NCBI RefSeq assembly: GCF_900128455.1 | Contig: NZ_LT635783.1 | Span: 214,981-278,980, forward strand | Length of the DNA: 64,000 nucleotides | DNA from: Bacteroides mediterraneensis | GTDB taxonomy: Bacteria; Bacteroidota; Bacteroidia; Bacteroidales; Bacteroidaceae | Direction of reading: 5' to 3' | Part shown: piece after piece, positions 17,064 to 25,300 of the stretch | Layout: the number at the start of each line of letters is the position of its first letter | Numbering within the stretch: position 1 is the stretch's first letter | Translations under genes and position numbers: made by a program | The notes under the pieces: model-generated | The model's input: the letters and a program-made list of their open reading frames with translations, nothing else | The model's database searches: none | What the model was told of the DNA's origin: nothing

Positions 17064-17960
17064 TTATATTCCGGGATTAAAGATGTCATCACTCGTAATC
17101 CAGCCTTCGCCCCAGGGGTTAATGTCGGTGGCGGTGATATACATGTAGGGCTGCATCCTGTCGTATTCCAATGCCAGCTCGTAGCGTTTCCCGGCAAGCA
17201 TCAGGGGAGCTTCCGCCGTGTATTCATGACGGGAGCCGTCGGCAAAGGTCATGACCAGGTAGAGCAGCGTGCAGGTTTCGCCCTGTGCCGTCGGCATCAG
17301 ACGGGCACCGGCCGAGATCGTCCCCCCGTCGGCAACGGCTTGCGGCAGGTGCGCCTCGCTCTTTTCGGCAGAGGGTACGATATAGCTGTTGTCGTCGCCC
17401 TGCCGCGCCAGATAAAGCGAGGTGGCGGCATTGCGTACTGTGACGGCAAGCTCTGCCCCTTCGGGCACGCCGTCGATACGGACGGCAAGCTCTGCCAGCA
17501 ACGGAGCGACACGGATGACGGAACGGAGATTGACCCCGGTGTCGGTCACGCTTGCCACAGCCACGCCGCCGACGGCGTGTGCGGGCGAAGCCGACGGGTC
17601 GGCAAGCGAAACGCGCAGCATGTCGGCTGTCCGTGTACCGTTCTCGTAATCATACCGGTACGGCTCTGTCAGGCCGCAGACGCCTACAAGCGTATAGTCG
17701 CCCTCCGGCAGGCTGAACAGGCCGGATGCCAGTTCTTGCGGAGAGGAAAACTCGTGCGCTTCCACTTCATGACCATCAGCGTCGTATATCCACAGGTTTA
17801 CCGGGCTTGTGATGTCGGTCGGTTCGATGCCATCGAGCCATTCCATGCCGACGGCAAGGCCGTGGCTTTCATTTTCGTGTACGTCCTTGTCGCAGGCCGT
17901 AAATGTTGCGCTGAACAGGGCGCATATCGTTATATACAAGTAGAATCGGGTCGTTTTCAT
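17064..17960 (-). CDS. FimB/Mfa2-like minor fimbrial subunit (anchor)
   Basis: 298 residues with a lipobox LFSATFTAC followed by DKDVHENE. The N-terminal half has VNLWIYDADGHEV and LPEGDYTLVGVCG, typical of FimB/Mfa2 (DUF5119-like) anchoring subunits, with RVAPLLAELAVRIDG in the middle and ending YMYITATDINPWGEGW. Such proteins keep the lipid anchor and tether the fimbria to the outer membrane, limiting its length. Its ATG overlaps the end of the OmpA-like gene by 4 bases. Placement of the anchor before the shaft subunit is the reverse of the fimA-fimB order in Porphyromonas. Confidence 0.75.
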   Translation of the reverse strand: MKTTRFYLYITICALFSATFTACDKDVHENESHGLAVGMEWLDGIEPTDITSPVNLWIYDADGHEVEAHEFSSPQELASGLFSLPEGDYTLVGVCGLTEPYRYDYENGTRTADMLRVSLADPSASPAHAVGGVAVASVTDTGVNLRSVIRVAPLLAELAVRIDGVPEGAELAVTVRNAATSLYLARQGDDNSYIVPSAEKSEAHLPQAVADGGTISAGARLMPTAQGETCTLLYLVMTFADGSRHEYTAEAPLMLAGKRYELALEYDRMQPYMYITATDINPWGEGWITSDDIFNPGI

Positions 17961-19198
17961 TTGCTTACCTCCTTTCTTTCCTTGTCTGTCACTTCGGCAC
18001 GGCGGGCTTTCTCCGCATCCTTCTCGTTCACGTCGCTGCCACGCCCTACGGCTGTAATGCGTCCGGCTGCGATGCCACGACTTTCAAGCCACAGCTTGAC
18101 TGCTTCGGCACGACGGATGGAATAGCGTTCGTTTACGCTCCGGCTGCCACGGGTGTCGCACCAGCCCGTCACGACTATGTGCATGTCGGGATGTTCTTTC
18201 AGTATGCCGAGTATCGTTTCAAGCTTGGATGTCTCGGACGGACGAAGCGAAGTGCTGTTGAAATCGAAATAGACAGTCGGGAATTCAAAATCGGTTTCGG
18301 TTGAATTGTCTGCTGCCGTGACAACAGTTTTCTGTGCCGTACTGTCCGTGACGGTCTGTTCCGGTATTTCCGCCGGGGCTGTTTCTACGGCATTGTCCCT
18401 CTCATCCTGCGGCTGACCGGTAGATGCCGGGTAAGCAATGCCGTGGTCTGCTTTCTTTCCGCTTTTCTTGCCGAACACGAAACTGACACGTATGCCGCTT
18501 TCCCATATATAGTTGGCTTTGTGCCCGCTCTTGGGAAGTCCGTCCATGCCGTCGCCCGTAAGGTAAGTGACACCACTGTAAATGCCGACACCTATACCGC
18601 AGGCAAAACGGTATCCTGCCTGAATGTTTCCGCCTGCACCCAGATGCCATTCCGTATTTTCCTTGCATACTTCTTTTCCGCCGTCAAGGGTGGACAGGGA
18701 GGCTTTCGTGCCAACGGCTGCCAGCAGGGGCGACACCTCCACGCTCCACCGGCTTTGACGGGTGGACGGGAAAAAACCAAGCACATCGGCATTGAGCTGC
18801 AAACCGTAGCGTTGCGTCGTCACACTGCTTTTCAGACCGGCGTAGTCCCAGCCTTCCATTCCGAGTACCGGAGCATGATAACGGACACCGTCCGAACCAA
18901 GCCAGTAATTGCCGGAGATACAGCAATCTCTCTGGCTCATGCTCATTTTCCCGAAAACAGCCAGAGCCTCCAAAGAAAGTACAGGATTGAAACGGTAGCC
19001 TCCATAAACTCCGCCGCTGAATCCCGCACGGGTCTTGTCGAAACCGAAACTGCTGAACTGGCTCACACCGAAGGGTACGCCACCTTGCAGACCCACATAC
19101 CAGCCGGGAAATTTGGTTTTTTCAGAAGCATCCTGGGCCATGAGCGGAGCTGCACAGAGCAGGATGCAGAGTAATAGAATATAGTTCTTTTTTTTCAT
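17957..19198 (-). CDS. OmpA-family outer-membrane protein of the fimbrial cluster
   Basis: 413 residues from the ATG at 19198 (MKKKNYILLL); another ATG six codons upstream is possible. Signal peptide ends near PLMAQ. Residues about 30-235 alternate like an outer-membrane beta-barrel (GWYVGLQGGVPFG, GGVYGGYRF, ESGIRVSFVFG). A Pro/Thr/Glu-rich linker follows. The C-terminal peptidoglycan-binding domain has VYFDFNSTSLRPSE, VTGWCDTRGSRSVNERYSIRRAEAV and ITAVGRGS. OmpA-like genes often accompany fimbriae in this phylum. It overlaps the anchor gene by 4 bases, so both are translated from one message. Confidence 0.88.
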   Translation of the reverse strand: MKKKNYILLLCILLCAAPLMAQDASEKTKFPGWYVGLQGGVPFGVSQFSSFGFDKTRAGFSGGVYGGYRFNPVLSLEALAVFGKMSMSQRDCCISGNYWLGSDGVRYHAPVLGMEGWDYAGLKSSVTTQRYGLQLNADVLGFFPSTRQSRWSVEVSPLLAAVGTKASLSTLDGGKEVCKENTEWHLGAGGNIQAGYRFACGIGVGIYSGVTYLTGDGMDGLPKSGHKANYIWESGIRVSFVFGKKSGKKADHGIAYPASTGQPQDERDNAVETAPAEIPEQTVTDSTAQKTVVTAADNSTETDFEFPTVYFDFNSTSLRPSETSKLETILGILKEHPDMHIVVTGWCDTRGSRSVNERYSIRRAEAVKLWLESRGIAAGRITAVGRGSDVNEKDAEKARRAEVTDKERKEVSK

Positions 19199-19226
19199 AT
19201 TATAGGTCATTATCACTTGATGCTGC

Positions 19227-20384
19227 TTAAATGGAAGAACCGATTTTCTTCTCCTCGATTCCGTCGCATTTCAGTTCTTCTTCAAACTCCGAACGGGCAC
19301 GTGACTCGTAACGGAAAAAATTATTATAGTACGTGTTCCAGTATTGCTCCACCAGTTGCAGCCGGTAAAGGCTGGCTGCGGATAAAGAATCGAATTTCCT
19401 ACAGATCAGGACACGTATGTTCCCATCGAGAAGAATCCTTTTTTGATGTTCTCCCTCAGTGGTAAGCTGAAACTGGTAACGGGTGGAATGGCAGCGGCGG
19501 CTGACAACCACGTAATAAGGATGCGCGTCGGCAAATATCCCTCTGCCTTTCTGTATCTGACTGCAAATCCTCTTTGCCCGGTCAGTAGTCATTTCGCGGG
19601 GACGATACCAGAGATATTCACACCGTTCATGTTCATCTCCCCGGATTGCCGGATGAAAACGGCATACTGTCTTTGTCAGACTGAAAATAATCAACGCCAC
19701 ACCATATAAGAGGATACAGACCTCTTTGTTTTGCCATAGGGACCAGAGCAGGGTTACCGAACAGACCGGATAGGCCAAAAGGTACAGGCTTTCCGGATAC
19801 ATTTCCTTCCAACCGATGTCTTCGGTATATTCGTAATCGAAACGCTTCCTGTAAACACGTCTATAATCGTAAACAAGAAAGGTGTATGCCAGCAGATTAC
19901 AGGAAAGTACCGCAAAACGGTATATGGAAGAATCCAACAGACCGGCAACGTATGGCAGCCACAGAAGTGGTATCAGGCAAAGAGCGGCTGCGACTTTCCA
20001 TATATTGAACCCGGTAAGGCGGTCGGCATACTCAAACGGATCGTTGTATTCCTGACGCAGGAACAGGATGCACGACACCTGGCAGGCAGGAAGAACAAGG
20101 GCAAGGCTGTCGAACCACTGCCCCGGTGTCACCGTCCGGGACAAAGACTTGTCCAGCAAGGTAAGTAGTGACATCGCTCCCACAAACATCGTCAGGACGG
20201 AGAAGAATATATGTATGCCGCGTGCCGGATAGTCATAGCGGAACGGACGTTCCATGTAGTCCACGTCAGGACGCATCCATCGGGGCATCCATGAAGTATT
20301 GCTGTAATCGAGCGTAAACGGAAACGCTGCCAGTCCGCCCAGCAACAGGAATATACTTGCTATAATGGTTATTTCGGTATTCAT
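19227..20384 (-). CDS. Polytopic membrane protein of unknown function, first gene of the fimbrial operon
   Basis: 385 residues. I do not recognise a named family. Residues 1-240 contain about six or seven hydrophobic helices with short loops. A charged soluble part of about 130 residues follows, ending FRYESRARSEFEEELKCDG. The segment YMERPFRYDYPAR before a helix resembles MCRPFDEEEAYFYPAR in the AraC-type regulator encoded just upstream, and later segments (IYRF..., YEYTEDIGW, CRFHP) align loosely with that protein too. It may be a sensory or regulatory partner of the regulator rather than a pilus part. It starts the operon, 18-42 bases (depending on the start chosen) before the OmpA-like gene, behind a long leader containing a hairpin and a (CA)n tract. 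Confidence 0.6.
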   Translation of the reverse strand: MNTEITIIASIFLLLGGLAAFPFTLDYSNTSWMPRWMRPDVDYMERPFRYDYPARGIHIFFSVLTMFVGAMSLLTLLDKSLSRTVTPGQWFDSLALVLPACQVSCILFLRQEYNDPFEYADRLTGFNIWKVAAALCLIPLLWLPYVAGLLDSSIYRFAVLSCNLLAYTFLVYDYRRVYRKRFDYEYTEDIGWKEMYPESLYLLAYPVCSVTLLWSLWQNKEVCILLYGVALIIFSLTKTVCRFHPAIRGDEHERCEYLWYRPREMTTDRAKRICSQIQKGRGIFADAHPYYVVVSRRCHSTRYQFQLTTEGEHQKRILLDGNIRVLICRKFDSLSAASLYRLQLVEQYWNTYYNNFFRYESRARSEFEEELKCDGIEEKKIGSSI

Positions 20385-20431
20385 ACGACTTTTGTTTTAA
20401 TGGGTTAAACGGGGCATACGAATACGGAAAA

Positions 20432-20466
20432 GGGCGGAAAGCTCCCGTAAAAAGGAGTTTCCACCC
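20432..20466 (-). promoter_or_regulatory. Leader hairpin of the fimbrial operon
   Basis: On the minus strand GGGTGGAAACTCC pairs with GGGAGCTTTCCGCCC (one G.T pair or mismatch and one bulge) around a short T-rich loop. It ends 48 bases before the ATG at 20384. It could be an attenuator or an mRNA-stabilising stem. Confidence 0.5.
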
Positions 20467-20520
20467 TTGCATGTATTGATGATAATAAGTATATTAACGC
20501 GCGAAGATACGCCGGTCGCA

Positions 20521-20562
<42 letters not shown>

Positions 20563-20754
20563 ACACAAATCTCACACATATCCAAATTTACAAGACACTT
20601 TTTTGAATACAGGTATATGCACGATGCAGCGGACAACGGAATGTTGCCTGAACAGATTGCCATATTTCCTGAAATGTGCTGTAAATCAAAATACATTGTC
20701 ATTCAATTATTAAATTCCGCTTGCAAAGTTAGCGGATTTTAACGGAAAGTGAGA

Positions 20755-20838
20755 GGACAATCTTAGAAAATTTGAAGGACAATTCAAGGAAAAATGCTCA
20801 TAATGAGGGACAATTCAGGGAATTTCCTTAAATTGTCC
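20755..20838. repeat. Phased GGACAAT repeats upstream of the fimbrial operon
   Basis: GGACAAT at 20755, 20777 and 20808 on the plus strand (spacings 22 and 31, about two and three helical turns) and an inverted copy ATTGTCC at 20832-20838 inside the 3' end of the AraC gene. Copies two and three share GGACAATTCArGGA. This fits an AraC-type operator, an inference from spacing and location. Confidence 0.55.
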
Positions 20839-21954
20839 TTCTGTGTTCTTGTCCTGCATCCCGGATTTCAGGTTTCGGCTGTAAGTCCTTACATTGGAAA
20901 AACCGCAATGTGTAGCAATTTCTTCACGGCTTGCCGAAGGGTGTTCTTCCCGGTATCGGACAGCGGCCTCAATCCTGAGCCGGTTCAGTTCCTTATAAAA
21001 GGAACCGAAACGTTCTTTCATGACAATGGATACATATTTCCGGTTGCTCTTTACCGCATCTGCCAGTTCGCCGATTTTCAGGTTCGGATTCAGGTAAAGC
21101 CTGTCCTCGGTCAATGCTGCCCGTATTTTCGCTTCCAGTTCATCCTTGGCATCAACAGACAGCAGGCTGCTGCCGCTTCCCCGGTCGGACAGTACCGTTT
21201 CTATTTTTTCCGCTATGAGTTCTTCCGTTTCTTCTACCACCTCCCGATATTCTTTTCGTTGCGGATGCAATATCCGTATCAAAAGTACGATGTGCATGAC
21301 AGAAATGACCAGCTGGAACCACATGTTATAATTATGGTCGCCTGTAAAAAACAGCCACCATGCGGCTCCCAGATACAGCACCGGCATGAATACGACAAAA
21401 CCGGCAAAACGTACCGGAAAATCTTCACTGTTGGAATATTCTTCCTGCATGTGTAGGCGAATCTGGCGCAACAGCCAGCTTGTGGTATGCAACAGCATGG
21501 CTGTAAGCAGCAGGGAATATCCTCCGATAAGGAGAAGAAGCATATCACGATGGCGGTAGAGGGTATCTCCACCAATCCAGCCGTATATCCAACAGACCAG
21601 TATAATGACAAGAGGAATGATACCGGACAATACAAATATCAGTCTGCGGTGTCTTGTCTTGCTGAAGAAAAACCGGCGGAACGACAACACGCCCGCACCG
21701 GGCAACAGCAGCATAAGAAAAACACGCATAAAGAAGTATGCGTCCGGGCTGTCCATGCGGAAAAGCCATACCACAGGCAGGGCGAAACAGGCATAGACAA
21801 TCGTGATGAGCTTGCGGGCCGGATAGAAATAGGCTTCTTCCTCGTCAAACGGACGGCACATGTGGAAATAACGCACCAACGCACAAAACAGTGACGTAAC
21901 GACCAGTATCAGGCAGGATGCCGCATAATATATTTCAGGACCTTGTATTATCAT
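20815..21954 (-). CDS. Membrane-bound AraC-family transcription regulator
   Basis: 379 residues. Residues 1-230 contain about six or seven membrane helices. A coiled linker (EYREVVEETEELIAEKIE) follows, then a C-terminal AraC-type DNA-binding domain: NLKIGELADAVKSNRKYVSIVMKERFGSFYKELNRLRIEAA (first helix-turn-helix) and SREEIATHCGFSNVRTYSRNLKS (second). Membrane-anchored AraC proteins in Bacteroidetes often lie beside the surface operons they control, and this one lies directly upstream of the fimbrial operon on the same strand. The membrane part resembles that of the first operon protein. The stop overlaps the phased repeat region. Confidence 0.85.
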   Translation of the reverse strand: MIIQGPEIYYAASCLILVVTSLFCALVRYFHMCRPFDEEEAYFYPARKLITIVYACFALPVVWLFRMDSPDAYFFMRVFLMLLLPGAGVLSFRRFFFSKTRHRRLIFVLSGIIPLVIILVCWIYGWIGGDTLYRHRDMLLLLIGGYSLLLTAMLLHTTSWLLRQIRLHMQEEYSNSEDFPVRFAGFVVFMPVLYLGAAWWLFFTGDHNYNMWFQLVISVMHIVLLIRILHPQRKEYREVVEETEELIAEKIETVLSDRGSGSSLLSVDAKDELEAKIRAALTEDRLYLNPNLKIGELADAVKSNRKYVSIVMKERFGSFYKELNRLRIEAAVRYREEHPSASREEIATHCGFSNVRTYSRNLKSGMQDKNTEGQFKEIP

Positions 21955-22339
21955 TTCGGATTTCTAAAAATTTTGCGAATTTACAAAAATCCGTTCGTAT
22001 TAGGCCTCTAATCAGAGCTTTTTATCATCTAACCCCCTTATTTTTCATATGTATGTCAAAGAACAATGAATTATTTCTTTATTTTTATGGCTTTTACTAA
22101 ATGAAGCTCCTTTATACCGAGTTTACGAAGTTCGGGTGAATGCACATAAATGACACCGACCTCATAAGTGTCGGGCTTCACATGAAAACTGTAAAGCAGA
22201 TAACCGGTATATGGCTTGGCAAGCAGGCACGCATGGTAATGATACTTTCCGTCACATTCACTTAAGAATGTATTTCTTTACAATTGCAACAAATAATCTC
22301 ATAATAAAAGACGGCTGCCTTATGACAACCGTCTTTTAA
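21955..22339. other. Gap between the AraC gene and the methylase-helicase
   Basis: AT-rich. It contains the upstream region of the AraC gene (no exact TAnnTTTG seen) and, at 22071-22270, a minus-strand open stretch without a start codon. A short inverted repeat (AAAGACGGCTGCC at 22307-22319, GACAACCGTCTTTT at 22324-22337, imperfect) with a terminal T-run lies just after the stop of the methylase-helicase gene and may be its terminator. Confidence 0.4.
22071..22270 (-). pseudogene. Possible gene remnant, start lost
   Basis: An open minus-strand stretch of about 65 codons ends at TAA (22071-22073) and would encode ECDGKYHYHACLLAKPYTGY ... HSPELRKLGIKELHLVKAIK. The composition looks protein-like, but there is no in-frame ATG and a stop lies just upstream. 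I do not recognise a family. It may be the 3' remnant of a gene lost when cargo was exchanged, or chance. Confidence 0.3.
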
Positions 22340-25300
22340 TTACAGTTTCAAACCTTTCGGTTTGTTTTCCTTTTGCAAATCACCCATGACATAGCCAGAT
22401 TGCAGCTGCGGCTCCATAGACACCGGTTTTGGTTCGGCTCCTTCCTGTAAGGACGGCTTTTCTCCGTTGGGGACATTCTCACCGGGCGGAGCCAGCTCCA
22501 GCTGTATTTTGCGGTCCAGTGCAGCGAGTTCGGACTTCAGCTGTTTCAGCTCGTCTTCCTTCTTCCATGTCTTGCCGGCTATCGCTTGGAGTTGCGGAAT
22601 TTCTTGCTCCAGTACTTCGTTCCTCTTTTGATGCTGGTCGATGATGCCCGGTATCTTTTCCAGTGCGTTCAAGAAGTTAGTGGCGGCGGCGTGCGTGTCA
22701 GCCATCGCCAGATGCCCATTATTGTAGTTGTACCTGAGATTTCCCTTCACCACAAAACGGTTGTCGGTAAATTCCAGTCCATCCCTGAGCGTCGGCTCGC
22801 TGACCACCTCGATGGGGAAGCCGTACAGTTCTCCAATCCGCTTGTACTGCCCGCCAGTCGTGGCATTCTTGGCTATCTCCTGCAAACGCTTTCCGATTGT
22901 CTTTTCGTCTGTCGAATCCAGCCCGTCAATCTTTATCGGGTTGAGCCGGTTACCCTCACGGTCTATCTGTACAGTAGCCATGAACTTCTCCCAATCCTCA
23001 GTCATGGCGGCTATGGCAACTTGGTTGTTCCTTAATGCCAGCATCTTTTCTTCCAGCTTCAGCTCCGACTCGCGCCTGCCCTTGTTGAAGGACTTGCGCT
23101 CTCCCTCCAGCGAGGCTATTCTCTTTTCGAGCTTCGCCTTTTCCAGCAGATCGGTGTTCCCGGAAAGGATAGCCATGTACTCCGAGAAGTTCATGCCCGA
23201 CTTCTCGTCCATCGCCCCCTCGTCTATGGTTCGTGCGCCCAACGCACCGCTCTTCAGCTGCGAGATGAACGTCTGTTTGCAGTGTAGCAGGTTGAACTTG
23301 TACGAGTCCAGCGACTTCTCCACCGCATAGATGATTACGTCCACTTTGTTGTCGGCATACAGTTTCGCTATCTCGTTGCCCTTTCTGACCGCACGTCCGT
23401 CACGCTGGGCAAGATCGGACGGTCGCCATGGCGTATCGAGGTGGTGAATGGCCACCGCCCTGCGCTGGGCATTCACCCCCGTGCCGAGCATCGAGGTCGA
23501 GCCGAACAGCACGCGCACATATCCCTCGTTCATAGCCTCTATCACCGCTTTCCTTGACTTCTCGCTTTTGCATTCCTGAATGAAGCGGATTTCATGGGCG
23601 GGTATGCCGTAGTCCTCCACTAATTTGCGCTTGATTTCGGTATATACGTTCCATTGCCCCGGCTGGTAAGTACCCAAGTCAGAGAATACGAACTGAGTGC
23701 CGAGCTGCTCGTCATATTTCCGGTAATATTCCGCAATCGTCCTTGCGCAGTGGCTCGCCTTGTTGTCCGGGTGGTCTTCATATTCCGGGTCAATCATGCG
23801 CATGTCTAGCGCCATCTTCCTTGCGTAATCCGTGGCGATGAGCATCTTCGCCTTTTCCTCCGTTTCCGAAAGTGGCAACCTGCCGAGCAGGGTGGCGTCG
23901 CCCGTCTTGGCAAATTCCATCAGCTGCTTGATGAAATACTCCTGGTCGGGCGTGGGCGGTATGTTATGCAGTATCTCGTTCTTGTGCGGACGGTCCACGC
24001 CCACATCCTCTGCCGTGCGATAGTCCGTTATCTCGTTGTAGAACGCCGCCAGCTCCGGCACCTTGATGAAGTAGCGGAAGCGTTCCTTCTGCACGATGTT
24101 GTTCGTCACATTGAACTCAAAATCCGTCGTTTTTTTGGCGAAAATTGCCGCCCATGCGTCAAAGCATCGGATGTCCTGCCTTTCCAGCTCCTTCGGACGC
24201 AGGTACTTGAAAAGCAGGTACAGCTCCGTCAGCGAGTTGCTGATGGTCGTGCCCGACAGGAACGTCGCCCCCAGATCCTTTCCCGTCCGCTCCTGAATGG
24301 TGCGGATGGCAAACAGCAGGTTCAGTGCCTTCTGGCTGCCTTCCGAGTTGCCCAGACCCGCCACACGGTCATGCCGGGTGTTGAACGTAAGGTTCTTGAA
24401 CTGGTGCGACTCGTCCACGAAGATGTGGTCGATGCCCATCTGCCTGAAGTCTGCCACATCGTCCGTCCTCGACTTTATAGCATGTTCCACCTTGTCCAGC
24501 TTGGCTTGCAGGTTGAACTTGCGCTTCTCCAGTCCCCTCAGCATTGCCCGCGACACGTCCTTGCCCTGCGAGCGGAGCACTTCCAGATTTTCCTCCACCG
24601 TGTCCAGCTCCGCCTGCAATATCCGCTGTTGCAGCTCCGGCGACTGCGGGATTTTTCCGAACTGGTCGTGCGACATGATGACACAGTCCCAGTCGTTGTT
24701 CCGTATATCGTTGAAGAATCGCACGCGATTTGCCGCCTCAAAGTCCTTCTCCGATGCGTACAGCACGCGGGCATTCGGGTATGCCTTGCGGTAGGTCTCC
24801 GCTATCTCGCGCACGTTGGCTTTCAGCCCGATTATCATCGGCTTGTGTACCAGTCCCAGCCGCTTCATTTCGTGTGCCGACACGCACATTATCAGCGTCT
24901 TGCCGGTTCCCACCTCATGGTCCGCGATACCCCCACCATTCTGTTTCAGCATCCAGATGCAGTCCTTCTGGCTGGGATACAGGTCGGTGATTCCCAGCCC
25001 TTTCAGGTCAAGTCCGGGAAAGGTCTGGTGCGAGCCGTCGTACTTCGGACGCACGAAGCAGTTGAACTTGTTGTTATACATATCTGTCAGCCGTTTCTTG
25101 AATTCCGGCGACTGTTCATCCAGCCACTCAGTAAAGCCGTTACGGATTTCGTCAATCTTCGCATTGGCGAGCTGGATGCCCTCGCTGTCACGTGCCTTGA
25201 TGTCGTTTCCGTTCTCGTCCTCGCCGACCTTCTTCATCATGTCGGGGCAGGTGTTGTGCAGAGCGTGTTTCAGCAGGTGCATCCCGTCATAGTGGCGGTA

